A stretch of DNA of 64,000 bases from Arthrobacter sp. Marseille-P9274 (GCF_946892675.1 NZ_CAMPOV010000001.1:780033-844032), one strand, 5' to 3'; counted from the stretch's first letter, positions 26,046 through 34,217 are shown. Notes: generated by a model from the sequence alone, not told the origin. A program made the numbers and translations.

Positions 26046-26360
26046 ATGCTCAGGCTGCCGGATCCCCCGACCGCCCTGCTATGCGCCGAGAGCGATGCCA
26101 TGACAGGCGCCCTGCGCGCCGTCCGCACCGCAGGGCTGAAGTATCCGGGCGATATCTCGCTCATCGGTTTCGATGACAGTTCCTGGGCAGCGGTGATGGA
26201 TCCCCCGCTGACCATGATCGAACAGCCGATGCTGCGGCCCGGCGCCCTCACCGCCGAACGGCTCCTTGCCCGGATCAAGGGGGAGGATCCCGAGCCCGAA
26301 GTGCACACACTCAAGTCGCGCTTCATCGAGCGCGGATCGGCGGCGCCGCCCCGGCACTGA
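26046..26360 (+). pseudogene. C-terminal fragment of a LacI-family regulator
   Basis: 104 codons match the end of LacI/PurR sensor domains: TALLCAESDAMTGALRAVRTAGL, then DISLIGFDDSSWAAVMDPPLTMIEQP and AAERLL-type ending. The helix-turn-helix and the first two thirds of the sensor domain are missing. An ATG follows the IclR stop directly, so the fragment might still be translated, but it could not bind DNA. Read as a remnant. Confidence 0.75.
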
Positions 26361-26380
26361 CCACACAGGGCAGGCGCGAA

Positions 26381-26421
26381 GGACGGGACGGACCACGGTG
26401 AAATGCGGTTCCGTCCCGTCC
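26381..26421. terminator. Perfect 12-bp hairpin after the IclR/LacI remnant
   Basis: GGACGGGACGGA and TCCGTCCCGTCC enclose a 17-base loop. The structure lies just past the LacI remnant and before the convergent oxidase remnant, and is followed by CTCCTT on the + strand. Confidence 0.65.
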
Positions 26422-26436
26422 TCCTTCAACCCGCGG

Positions 26437-26560
26437 CTACTTGGCGAAGCGCTCCGGCCGGAAGGTCGCCAGCATCGGATGCATCTCCCCGTCAGGATCT
26501 CGCCGGCCAGCAGTTCGCCGGCGACAAGGCCCAGCGTGGCGCCGGAGTGGGTAATGGATC
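26437..26560 (-). pseudogene. C-terminal fragment of a DAO-family FAD oxidase
   Basis: On the reverse strand THSGATLGLVAGELLAGEI is followed, after a 1-base frame change in the ACGGGGAG run, by EMHPMLATFRPERFAK and a stop. This is the usual end of glycine/D-amino-acid/sarcosine oxidase-type flavoproteins. Only about 40 codons remain, directly after the end of the GMC gene. Confidence 0.65.
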
Positions 26561-26567
26561 TGCTTTT

Positions 26568-28109
26568 CTAGGCCTCGGTGCCGGCGGGGGTGCCGGTGAT
26601 GAATTCGGCGGCCTTTTCGCCGATCAGCACTGAGGGGGCGTTGGTGTTGCCGGTGGGGACGAGCGGCATGATGGAGGCGTCGGCGATGCGGATGCCGTTG
26701 AGGCCGCGGACCTTGAGGCTGCGCGGGTCGACGACGGCGAGCTCGTCCAGGCCCATCTTGCAGGTGCCGACCTGGTGGTGGTAGGTGACGGCGGTTTCGC
26801 GGACGTAGCGCTCGAGGTCTTCGTCGCTGTCCGAGTACTCCGGGCCGGGGTAGACCTCTTCGGGCCCCCACTCGGCGAGGGCTGCGGTGCGGCCCATCTC
26901 GCGGCACTGGCGGACCGAGGCGGCCAGGGCCCGGACGTCCTCCTCGGCGCTGAGCGCGCCGAGGTCGATCCGGATCGGATCCTCCGGATTGGGGCCGGAG
27001 AGCGTGATCTCGCCGCGGCTGAGCGGGCGGACGATGCCGCCGATCAGCGAGAAGCCGTTCTCCGGGCCGGTCATCTCGTCGAGGAAGTACATCGGGATGG
27101 AGAAGTGGATCGGCTGCGTGTCCGGCACGGCCAGGTCCGGGCTGCTCTTCCAGAAGTGGTGCACTTCCGCGGCGGCAACCTCCGACGGCGGGACCTCCTT
27201 CTTCGTCGTCGTGTAAATGACCGGCGAGAGCAGGTGGTCATGCAGGTTCTTGCCGACTCCGGGCAGGTCCAGCACGGGTTCGATGCCGGCCTCGCGCAGC
27301 TCCTCGGCCGGGCCGATGCCGGAGCGCAGCAGCAGCTCAGGCGAGTTGATCGCGCCGGCGGCGAGCACGGTCTCCCCCGCGGTCAGCGTGTGCAGCCGGC
27401 CGTCCTTTTCGTATTCGACGCCGGTGACGGTTCCGTCCTCGAGCAGCAGGCGGCGGACGTGCGCGCCGGTGATGAGCGTGAGGTTTTCGTGTCCGACGAC
27501 GGGCTTCAGGTAGGCGTGCCAGGTGTTGAAGCGCTTGCCGTTGCGGACGTTGAGCTGCATCTTGGAGACGCCCTCGACATCGCCGGAGTTGTAGTCCTCG
27601 TTGAGCTTTACGCCGACTTCCTGCGCGGCCTCGAGGATGTCGTTCTGGACCGGGTTGCGCGGGAAGTCCTTAACGACGTCGAGCAGGCCGGAACCGCCGC
27701 GCGTCTCGGAGGCACCGCCGTCGTACTTTTCAATGGCCTTGAAGACCGGCAGGACGTCCTCCCAGTTCCAGCCCGGGCAGCCCAGGTAGGCCCAGGTGTC
27801 GTAGTCCTGTTTGGCGCCGCGGACCCAGATGGTCGCATTCAGCGCGTGCGAGCCGCCGGTGACCTTGCCGCGAGGCAGGTGCAGGCGCCGGCCCCCGCAG
27901 GCTTCCTGCTCGGTGGTGAAGTAGTTCCAGTCCTCGGGGCCGTGCCAGAGCGCGCCTGCCGCGAAGACATCGGCAATCACCGGGTTGGTATCCTCGCCGC
28001 CAGCCTCCAGTACCGCTACCGTCTTGCCCGCGTCGATCAGCCTGCGGGCCAGGACCGAACCGGCGGAACCGGCGCCGACCACAATGAAATCCAACTCGTT
28101 GACCGCCAT
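26568..28109 (-). CDS. GMC family oxidoreductase (choline dehydrogenase type)
   Basis: This 513-residue protein starts at an ATG behind GGGAGGCCAAAG. The N-terminal FAD-binding Rossmann motif VVGAGSAGSVLARRL (about 10-24) with LEAGG follows the family rule. GMC signature 1 is seen at PRGKVTGGSHALNATIWVRG, signature 2 at GAINSPELLLRSGIGP, and the catalytic His is in YHHQVGTCKMG with an Asn in TGNTNAPSVLIGEKAAE. Choline dehydrogenase or a similar alcohol oxidation is likely. A broken copy of the 3' end lies at 21.6 kb in the same orientation. Remnants of amine oxidases and a betaine-type binding protein elsewhere in the window suggest a former methylated-amine pathway, which is inference. Confidence 0.85.
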   Translation of the reverse strand: MAVNELDFIVVGAGSAGSVLARRLIDAGKTVAVLEAGGEDTNPVIADVFAAGALWHGPEDWNYFTTEQEACGGRRLHLPRGKVTGGSHALNATIWVRGAKQDYDTWAYLGCPGWNWEDVLPVFKAIEKYDGGASETRGGSGLLDVVKDFPRNPVQNDILEAAQEVGVKLNEDYNSGDVEGVSKMQLNVRNGKRFNTWHAYLKPVVGHENLTLITGAHVRRLLLEDGTVTGVEYEKDGRLHTLTAGETVLAAGAINSPELLLRSGIGPAEELREAGIEPVLDLPGVGKNLHDHLLSPVIYTTTKKEVPPSEVAAAEVHHFWKSSPDLAVPDTQPIHFSIPMYFLDEMTGPENGFSLIGGIVRPLSRGEITLSGPNPEDPIRIDLGALSAEEDVRALAASVRQCREMGRTAALAEWGPEEVYPGPEYSDSDEDLERYVRETAVTYHHQVGTCKMGLDELAVVDPRSLKVRGLNGIRIADASIMPLVPTGNTNAPSVLIGEKAAEFITGTPAGTEA

Positions 28110-28205
28110 CTTTGGCCTCCCAAACTCTGCGGTGATGCAGCTCACCTAACTGATGCTCCAGTCTTGTCCGGGAGCGAGGCCGTCGACTTGGATCTGGGTG
28201 CAGGG

Positions 28206-28227
28206 TTCGTGGAAACGGGTGCACGAA
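28206..28227. promoter_or_regulatory. Inverted repeat between divergent GMC and nuclease-like genes
   Basis: TTCGTG and CACGAA are separated by 10 bp within the 216-bp divergent gap. This size suits a dimeric repressor site. No regulator can be assigned. Confidence 0.3.
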
Positions 28228-28325
28228 ACTGCGGTCAGATCTCCGGTCGGACTGCAGGACGTTGGCCCGTGGTGCCTTTGCCGTCCGAGCACTATAGTGA
28301 TGCAACCGGGGAAGGGAACAGGAGC

Positions 28326-29405
28326 ATGACTGAGATTTTGCTCAGGCAGGAAAATGGCTGGACTGCTCCTAAAGTCGCCGGGTATGCGCTGGAAAGCGAG
28401 GTGCAGGCGCTCCTTGCCGAACATCCTGCGCTGGTCCCCGGGGTTGGACCTGGCGCCCGCTCCTGCCGTGAATTCCTGACGGAGCCGGGGCCGATAGACC
28501 TCGTCATCGTGGATGAGCATGGGGAGCTCACGCTGGTCGAATGCAAGCTCGCTGCGAACCCTCAGGTCCGGCGGGAAATCATTGGACAGCTTTTCGACTA
28601 CGCGTCCTGTTTCTGGAAGATGGACGTCAACGACTTCCTGGCCAAGTGGCGTCGTCGAGGTCCCGATCTGCTGGAGGCCTTGGACGATGAGAAGGCCGAG
28701 GTGCTGCGCGAAGCGATCGCCCGGAACCTGTCCGGCGGGCGGTTCCGGCTTGTCCTGGCCGCGGACGACCTCAACAAGCCGCTGAAGCGCATGGTCGAGT
28801 ACCTGAACGCCATGAGCGGACCGGAAACGTCGGTGATCGCCGTCGCGTACACGCGGATGAGCCACGGGGAGGTTGAACTCCTGGTTCCGGAGGTCTACGG
28901 GCAGGAGTCGGCGGAGGCCAAGGCCAACCGGTCCGGGACAGACCGAGTGGTATGGGACCTGCCCACGTACCGTTCGTGGATACAGCAGAACGATTCGCAG
29001 GCCATCGCCGGGTTCGATGTGCTCGTGTCCGCCGCGGAGTTGGCAGGGCTGATGCTCACCGGCTCGCTGGCGGCCAAACCCGCCGCGGGGTTTCCGATCC
29101 TGGACGGCTCCGGGCAGCAACTCGGCACCCTCTCCGTGCTCGCCTACAGCGGCATGGGCACTTCCGTCGAGTTGAACTTCAATCGCCTGGCGTCCAAGCC
29201 GGAGGACGAGCGGCCTCCCACCGAAATATTGCAGGTGTTCCTGAACGATCTCGCTAATATCCCGGAGTTTAGGCCCGTCGCAGAGAAATTCAGGGCGACC
29301 GACTTCAAGAGCCGCGCACCCAACGTGCCGCTGCGTGTCCTCTCGCCGGGCGCGATCGACAAGCTTGTCGCGGCCCTCAAAGGACTCATGACCCGTCCGC
29401 GGTAG
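28326..29405 (+). CDS. PD-(D/E)XK nuclease-like protein (DUF91/NucS-like N-terminus)
   Basis: This 359-residue soluble protein starts at an ATG behind GGGAACAGGAGC. Residues about 45-100 carry a restriction-endonuclease fold signature: GPIDLVIVDEHGELTLVECKLAANPQ with D, E and K correctly spaced, then a helix REIIGQLFDYAS. The remainder (about 120-359) is an unrecognised domain; there is no helicase or methylase partner. Possible roles are a DNA-repair or restriction nuclease. It stands alone, divergent from the GMC gene. Confidence 0.7.
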   Translation: MTEILLRQENGWTAPKVAGYALESEVQALLAEHPALVPGVGPGARSCREFLTEPGPIDLVIVDEHGELTLVECKLAANPQVRREIIGQLFDYASCFWKMDVNDFLAKWRRRGPDLLEALDDEKAEVLREAIARNLSGGRFRLVLAADDLNKPLKRMVEYLNAMSGPETSVIAVAYTRMSHGEVELLVPEVYGQESAEAKANRSGTDRVVWDLPTYRSWIQQNDSQAIAGFDVLVSAAELAGLMLTGSLAAKPAAGFPILDGSGQQLGTLSVLAYSGMGTSVELNFNRLASKPEDERPPTEILQVFLNDLANIPEFRPVAEKFRATDFKSRAPNVPLRVLSPGAIDKLVAALKGLMTRPR

Positions 29406-29432
29406 TGCCGCGAACGCGGTGTTGGTCCGCAC

Positions 29433-29464
29433 TTGACCTTGCCCTTAGGGGCAAGGTCTACGGT
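29433..29464 (+). promoter_or_regulatory. MerR-type promoter with palindromic operator
   Basis: A -35 TTGACC at 29433 and a -10-like TACGGT at 29459 are 20 bp apart, the over-long spacer typical of MerR-activated promoters. The spacer and -35 overlap a perfect 10-bp dyad, GACCTTGCCC and GGGCAAGGTC around TTAG (29435-29458). The MerR-peroxiredoxin start lies 20 bp after the -10, so autoregulation is expected. Confidence 0.85.
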
Positions 29465-29484
29465 GGGGGCGTGAGGAGGGCAAG

Positions 29485-30432
29485 ATGCGGATCGGAGAAC
29501 TGGCGGAACGGGCCGGGGTCACGGCGAAGGCCGTGCGGTACTACGAGTCGCTCGGGCTGATCGTCCCGGAACGGCGGGCGAATGGGTACCGCGAGTACGG
29601 CGAGTTCCACGTGCGCGCGGTCAGAGAGGTCCGACAGCTGGCCGAGTGCGGGATCGCGCCGAGCCGTGCGGCGCCCTTCATCGAGTGCCTCGACGCCGGA
29701 CACGTCCACGGCGACGAATGTCCGGCGTCGCTGGCCGCCTACCGGGACAGCATCAGCGAGCTGGACCGCGCCATTGCCCTGCTCACCGCCCGCCGCGCGC
29801 TGCTCGCCAAACGCATGCAGGACGGCGCGGAGCGTTCCTTCAACAGTCTGGAGACTTCCGCCATGACCGACTACAGCGTTTTGCCCGAGGGTTTGCCTAT
29901 TCCAACGGACGACGGCGGTGCGGCGCACCTTCCCGGCCTGGCGGTACCTGCGCTTACGCTTCCGTCGACGGACGGGCAGCAGGTCAACCTGGCCGAATTG
30001 GGATCGGGCCGCTCCATCATCTACCTCTACCCGCTGACCGGCCGGCCCGGGGTGGACCTGCCGGCGGGCTGGGACGAGATCCCCGGCGCCCGCGGCTGCT
30101 CGACCGAGGCCTGCGATTTCCGCGACCACTTCAAGGAGCTGGCCGCGGCCGGAGTCTCGCGCGTGTTTGGACTCTCCAGCCAGGACACCGGCTATCAGCG
30201 GGAAGTGGTCGAGCGGCTGTCACTGCCGTTCCCGATGCTCTCGGACCAGGAGTTTATGCTCCAGGAGGCCCTGGACCTGCCGGTGTTCTCCGCCCCGGGG
30301 CACGAGAAGCTGTACTCGCGGCTGACACTAGTGATTCTCGATGGCATCATCGAACACGTCTTCTACCCCATCTTCCCGCCGAACAAGCACGCGCAGCAGG
30401 TCCTGGAGTGGCTGACGGCGAACCCGCACTGA
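29485..30432 (+). CDS. MerR regulator fused to a PrxQ/BCP-type peroxiredoxin
   Basis: This 315-residue fusion has a MerR winged helix at residues 1-70 (MRIGELAERAGVTAKAVRYYESLGL), a dimerisation helix to about 115 with C68 and C79 (CLDAGHVHGDEC), and from about 150 a thioredoxin-fold peroxiredoxin. The peroxidatic site GARGCSTEACDFRDHF has C205 and a resolving-type C210, as in PrxQ. A MerR sensor would twist its long-spacer promoter open, and the attached peroxidase could detoxify or report the oxidant. An internal ATG at 29863, behind TGGAGA with 9-base spacing, could also yield the free peroxiredoxin. The fusion order and single-gene context are clear; the signal (organic hydroperoxide or similar) is inferred. 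Confidence 0.87.
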   Translation: MRIGELAERAGVTAKAVRYYESLGLIVPERRANGYREYGEFHVRAVREVRQLAECGIAPSRAAPFIECLDAGHVHGDECPASLAAYRDSISELDRAIALLTARRALLAKRMQDGAERSFNSLETSAMTDYSVLPEGLPIPTDDGGAAHLPGLAVPALTLPSTDGQQVNLAELGSGRSIIYLYPLTGRPGVDLPAGWDEIPGARGCSTEACDFRDHFKELAAAGVSRVFGLSSQDTGYQREVVERLSLPFPMLSDQEFMLQEALDLPVFSAPGHEKLYSRLTLVILDGIIEHVFYPIFPPNKHAQQVLEWLTANPH

Positions 30433-30680
30433 TGGATATCGGCTCGCTTTCCATCCATCCATCGGGATAAGAGCTGGGCTTGTTCGCCGGTATAACACGC
30501 GGACCTCGAACTGCTCTTCTTGGCCCGGATCTCCTAACCGCTAGCCGCGACCGAGCCCGATTCACATGCGGGGAGTCTACTTACACGGACACCATAAGTG
30601 GCCGTCCAAAGGAGCCCTGACTCGTCCTACACAGCGCAGATTTATCGTGCTATCAGAACGCATTTTCGATAGAATTAGGC

Positions 30681-32342
30681 ATGGCGATCGCACCCCTCGA
30701 AGCGACTCAGGAAGCCACCGGCTTCCTCGCTTCGATGCGCGACGAGCTACAGGAATTCGCCACGATTTTCCGTCAGAATGCCGGCCTTCAGGACCCGCGG
30801 GTCGTGGCCGATTGCGTGGGGCTGTTCGAGGATCTTTCGAGGACCGTCGAGCAGCTGCAGGTCACCGGGGCGCATACGGTGGAGCGGCAAGGCGTAGCAA
30901 GCGCGGTGGGCCGGGACCCGGGCAACCCGGAGTCAAAGTCGGAGTTCCGGGACGCCGCGGACTACCTCCGCGCCCGGCTACGGATCAGCCGGACCGAAGC
31001 CAGACGCCGCATCCGCGTCGGCGCCGGCACCATGCCGCAAACCCTCATCTCCGGCGGCGAGGCGCCGCCGAAGTACGAACACCTGGCAGCAGGACTGGCC
31101 GAGTCCGAGATCGGCGGCACGGCCGCCACGCTCATCCACGACACCCTCGAACGCATCCGTCCGGTTGCCGCCCCGGACCACCTGGCCGCCATGGAACAGC
31201 AGCTGACCCGGCAGGCGGCGGAATCCGATCTGGACACGCTGCGCATCATCGCGCGTAGCTGGGAAGCCGCCATTGATCCAGACGGACGCGAACCCAGCAC
31301 GGAACAGCTCGCCGCCCAGCAAGGCGTCTTCATCAAACGGAAGCGCTGGGGCCTGCACCGGCTCGAAGTATGTGCCACGGATGAACAGTACGAGCACCTC
31401 ATCACCGCCATGAACACGGCCACCAATCCGCGCCTGCAAACCACCTTCGGCCCCGAAGCCGGCGACCCTCAGGCTACCCATAGCAGCCTCGGCCACCTCA
31501 CGGACGGCGCCGCCGGGGAGGCAAGCGAAGCGGCAGCCGGCCCGGCGGGAGAAGCAGGACCGCCCCCGGGCTGGCCGAACCCCACCCGGCCCCAGCTACT
31601 GCTGCAGGGTCTGGTCGGGGCCTGCCAGATCGCGCTGTCCACGGATAAGCTTCCCAGCGCCGGAGGCCACCGCCCGCAGGTCATGGTCACCATCGACTAC
31701 CAGGACCTGATGAGTGCAACCGAAGCCGGCACCACCGGCCAGGCCGTCTTCACCGGACTCATCACACCCCGCACGGTCCGCAAGATGGCCTGCGACGCGG
31801 ACCTCATCCCCCTCGTGTTCGGCGGCAAAGGCGAAGTCCTCGACATCGGACGCGCACAGCGGCTCTTCACCCCCGCCCAGCGCCGCGGCCTCGTCGCCCG
31901 GGACAAGGGCTGCGCCTTCCCCGGCTGCACCATGCCGGCCCACTGGACCGAAGCCCACCACATCCGCTACTGGAAAAAACACAAAGGCAGCACCTCCGTC
32001 GCCAACGGCGTGCTCCTCTGCTCCTTCCACCACCACCTGGTCCACGCCGGAGACTGGATCATCGAATCGATCGACGGCATACCGTGGTTCATCCCGCCCG
32101 CCTACATAGACCCCTCACAAGTCCCACGACGAAACAGATTCCGGCACCCGCCGGTCCTCAAACACACAGGCCAATTGACGGCTCCGGCCCGACAGACAGA
32201 CGGCTGCAACGAGCCATCAGGAGGATCTCCAGTGCTCACCGCCACGGCCAGTCCTCCGGCCCCGGCCCCTGTCGAATCAACCGACAACTGGAGTCGCCCA
32301 TTCGGCGACGGACCGCTGCAACCGAACGAACCGCCCTGGTAG
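30681..32342 (+). CDS. DUF222/HNH endonuclease, 13E12 repeat family (copy 1)
   Basis: This 553-residue protein has an N-terminal DUF222 region (residues about 1-300) and a C-terminal HNH nuclease: CAFPGCTMPAHWTEAHHIRYW, then NGVLLCSFHHHLVHAGDW, with zinc Cys and catalytic His in place. This is the REP13E12 family of actinobacteria; in M. tuberculosis such repeats serve as the integration site of phage phiRv1. A second copy at 39.6 kb has the same orientation and very high identity outside the linker. It is probably a selfish homing-type or phage-associated element. Its C-terminal tail of about 70 residues is low complexity and differs from copy 2. Confidence 0.88.
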   Translation: MAIAPLEATQEATGFLASMRDELQEFATIFRQNAGLQDPRVVADCVGLFEDLSRTVEQLQVTGAHTVERQGVASAVGRDPGNPESKSEFRDAADYLRARLRISRTEARRRIRVGAGTMPQTLISGGEAPPKYEHLAAGLAESEIGGTAATLIHDTLERIRPVAAPDHLAAMEQQLTRQAAESDLDTLRIIARSWEAAIDPDGREPSTEQLAAQQGVFIKRKRWGLHRLEVCATDEQYEHLITAMNTATNPRLQTTFGPEAGDPQATHSSLGHLTDGAAGEASEAAAGPAGEAGPPPGWPNPTRPQLLLQGLVGACQIALSTDKLPSAGGHRPQVMVTIDYQDLMSATEAGTTGQAVFTGLITPRTVRKMACDADLIPLVFGGKGEVLDIGRAQRLFTPAQRRGLVARDKGCAFPGCTMPAHWTEAHHIRYWKKHKGSTSVANGVLLCSFHHHLVHAGDWIIESIDGIPWFIPPAYIDPSQVPRRNRFRHPPVLKHTGQLTAPARQTDGCNEPSGGSPVLTATASPPAPAPVESTDNWSRPFGDGPLQPNEPPW

Positions 32343-32412
32343 AAACTCGCGCTCCTTCAAGCGTTTTTCAGTTGCGGGATGGTGCAGGAGAGGCCTCGGA
32401 GGGTCCAAACGT

Positions 32413-32556
32413 TCAGTCCGTCTCCGGTCCGGCGCAGTAGGCGCACTCCGGCTCGGAGCACGGGGCGTCGTACGGGCCGAGGTTCTCCGCCGAAAACAGG
32501 CCGGTCCTGCCGGGCGCTGCTGGAGTGGTCAGAGTACTCGTCCTTGAGTGGCTCAT
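32413..32556 (-). CDS. Small Cys-rich 47-residue protein
   Basis: An ATG behind GAAAGG opens a 47-codon frame ending CSEPECAYCAGPETD. The N-terminal half is Ser/Thr-rich and the end has three closely spaced Cys (C..., EC.YC), suggesting metal binding. It lies next to amine-oxidase and TetR remnants. I do not recognise a family, and it may be a genuine small gene or a leftover. Coding status is uncertain. Confidence 0.4.
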   Translation of the reverse strand: MSHSRTSTLTTPAAPGRTGLFSAENLGPYDAPCSEPECAYCAGPETD

Positions 32557-32724
32557 GCGAAGTGCCTTTCATTAGCCGTTGATGTGATTCCGCCAATCCA
32601 GCATGCAGGCTGCCCATGCATAGGGTAAAGCGGGCTTTTCCCATGCATACCGGTTAGAAAAACCGAACAGTGGAGCGCGCTCCCACGGGCTCCACTCTCC
32701 GGCTCCGCTATCACCAATGCTTCA

Positions 32725-32856
32725 CAGCTCCACCGCTCCACGGCTCCACCGCTCCACGGCTCCACGGCTCCACGGCTCCACGGCTCCACGGCTCCACGGC
32801 TCCACGGCTCCACGGCTCCACGGCTCCACGGCTCCACGGCTCCACGGCTCCACGGC
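32725..32856 (+). repeat. 8-bp tandem repeat (GGCTCCAC), about 16 units
   Basis: The first units vary (AGCTCCAC, CGCTCCAC) and are followed by about 12 perfect GGCTCCAC units. The unit is not a multiple of three, yet three units make an in-frame 24-bp period, so both strands stay open and give spurious repeat proteins. There is no ribosome site or family sequence; taken as a non-coding satellite prone to slippage. Confidence 0.9.
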
Positions 32857-32911
32857 GATGGTGCGCCCGGAGACATCCCGGGCGCACCGGCGTCGTTGTT
32901 AGCTTGGTTAT

Positions 32912-33240
32912 CTACCGGCCGATGGGCCTAACGAGGGGCCTGTCGGCGGCGAAACGCGCGGGGTCCAGGAAGTCCAGGTCGATGAAAGGGGTCTCGCCGA
33001 GGGCTATCTGGGCGGCGAGTTCGCCGATGGCGGGGGCGTGCTTGAAGCCGTGGCCGGTGTCGCCGCTGGCGACGATGATGCGCGAGCCCGGGTGCAGGCG
33101 GCCGAGGAGGAACTGGCCGTCGGGGGAATCCGTGACCATGCACATCTTGGCTGCAACGCGGTCGGGTTCCAGGCCGGGAAAGCCTGAGTGACGAGGCCGG
33201 AGAGCTGCTGCCAGTCCCGCTCGCGGGTGACGGTGCGGTC
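32912..33240 (-). pseudogene. C-terminal fragment of a sarcosine/N-methyltryptophan oxidase-like flavoprotein
   Basis: The reverse strand encodes DRVAAKMCMVTDSPDGQFLLG, HPGSRIIVASGDTGHGFKHAPAIG and FLDPARFAADRP, the C-terminal signature of monomeric sarcosine oxidase/MTOX proteins. Upstream, ERDWQQLSGLVTQAFP continues in another frame, joined by loss of one C near 33175. The FAD-binding N-terminus is missing and is replaced by the TetR fragment. Confidence 0.8.
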
Positions 33241-33555
33241 GATGGGGTGTCCATCGGCACTGTGCAGCACTACTTCGGCTGGAAGGAGAACCTAGTCGAC
33301 GAGGCGATCTAAAGCATCGCCGCCGACACGGTGAACGCGATTCTGATCAGACGAGGGACCCAGGACGGCGAATTCCACCCGGTCGCACCAATCGACCACA
33401 TCGTCGATATCCTCTTGCGTCTGACCGACGGCTACACCACGGGCCAGGCCGCGGGTTTCCTCGACGCAGCCGCCCCGACCGGGAAGGACATCACCGCCAG
33501 GTTCGAGACGGTAGCGGCTGCCCTGCTGGGCGTACCCCCGTCGGCTCAGGGGTAG
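33237..33555 (+). pseudogene. TetR-family regulator remnant with in-frame stop
   Basis: GVSIGTVQHYFGWKENLVDEAI is the recognition-helix end of a TetR DNA-binding domain. A TAA at 33310-33312 then interrupts the frame, which continues as the ligand domain (ADTVNAILIRRGTQDGEFHPV to the end). The first helix of the DNA-binding domain is missing at the junction with the oxidase fragment. The last 10 bp overlap the convergent carboxypeptidase gene. Confidence 0.75.
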
Positions 33556-34217
33556 TCAGGCGCTGCGTCCAGCCGGAAGAAATCCTCCAAGGTGAGGAAA
33601 TCGCCGTCGTTCATGTCCGCCACGAGGGACGTGCCGACGTACCGCAGGTGCCATGGCTCGTACGTGTAGCCGGTGGTGGCCTCGGCTCCCTTCGGGTAGC
33701 GGATGATGAAGCCGTAGTCGTCGGCGTGCTCGGCGGCCCATTTGCCGGCCGGAGTGTTCGCGAAGCACGGATCGAGGGCACAGGTTCCGCCGGGGTTGCC
33801 GATGTCCATGGCCAGGCCGGTCTGGTGCTCGCTGTAGCCGGGGCGGGCAGCGAGGGTGTCGGCCGTTTCCTGGCCGTACTGCAGCACGTAGTTGTTGTAG
33901 AGGCTGGCCTGCTGGTTGTAGGAGCGGTATCCGCTCACGGGCACGATGCTGACGCCCGCCTTCTTGGCAGCGCTGGCGAACTTCTTGTAAGCATCGGCGG
34001 CTTCCGCCCGCAGCGATTGGCCTTGGATCCTCACCATGCGGGACGGGACATAGCTCTGCGGGTTCAGCTTCCGGTGCTTGTTCACCACCACCTGCAGGCT
34101 GGAAACCTCGTCGATCTCATAGCCGTTGACCGTCGCCGCCGTCGCGGCGGGAGCGACCAGGCCGAGGCACACGAACACGGCCAGCAGCACTGCGAACATT
34201 CTGTTGATGACACCCAC
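33546..34217 (-). CDS. VanY-type D-alanyl-D-alanine carboxypeptidase, secreted
   Basis: This protein of about 223 residues has a signal peptide (MFAVLLAVFVCLGLVAPAATAA) and a peptidase M15B domain. Zinc and catalytic residues are seen in SEHQTGLAMDIG (H, D) and EPWHLRYVG (E, H). It should trim the terminal D-Ala of peptidoglycan stem peptides outside the membrane. GTG at 34217 behind GGGGGC gives the best signal peptide; a GTG at 34253 would add 12 residues. A degraded copy of its 3' part lies after the second HNH gene, at 41.2 kb. Confidence 0.85.
   Translation of the reverse strand: MGVINRMFAVLLAVFVCLGLVAPAATAATVNGYEIDEVSSLQVVVNKHRKLNPQSYVPSRMVRIQGQSLRAEAADAYKKFASAAKKAGVSIVPVSGYRSYNQQASLYNNYVLQYGQETADTLAARPGYSEHQTGLAMDIGNPGGTCALDPCFANTPAGKWAAEHADDYGFIIRYPKGAEATTGYTYEPWHLRYVGTSLVADMNDGDFLTLEDFFRLDAAPDYP

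Larger units (their letters stand above)
32343..33545. other. Gene-poor remnant region
   Basis: Between the HNH copy 1 and the carboxypeptidase gene there are 1.2 kb without an intact standard gene. It holds the 47-residue frame, the 8-bp satellite, an amine-oxidase fragment (-) and a TetR fragment (+). The sequence reads as a deletion scar where several genes once stood. Confidence 0.7.

Noticed and set aside
26775-28325. Upstream + strand extension of the PD-(D/E)XK-like gene
   Set aside because: It runs antisense through the complete GMC gene. The ATG at 28326 has a ribosome site and the conserved domain starts after it.
32670-33191. 173-codon frame of HGSTAPRL repeats
   Set aside because: Created by the 8-bp satellite; open on both strands, without ribosome site or conserved sequence.
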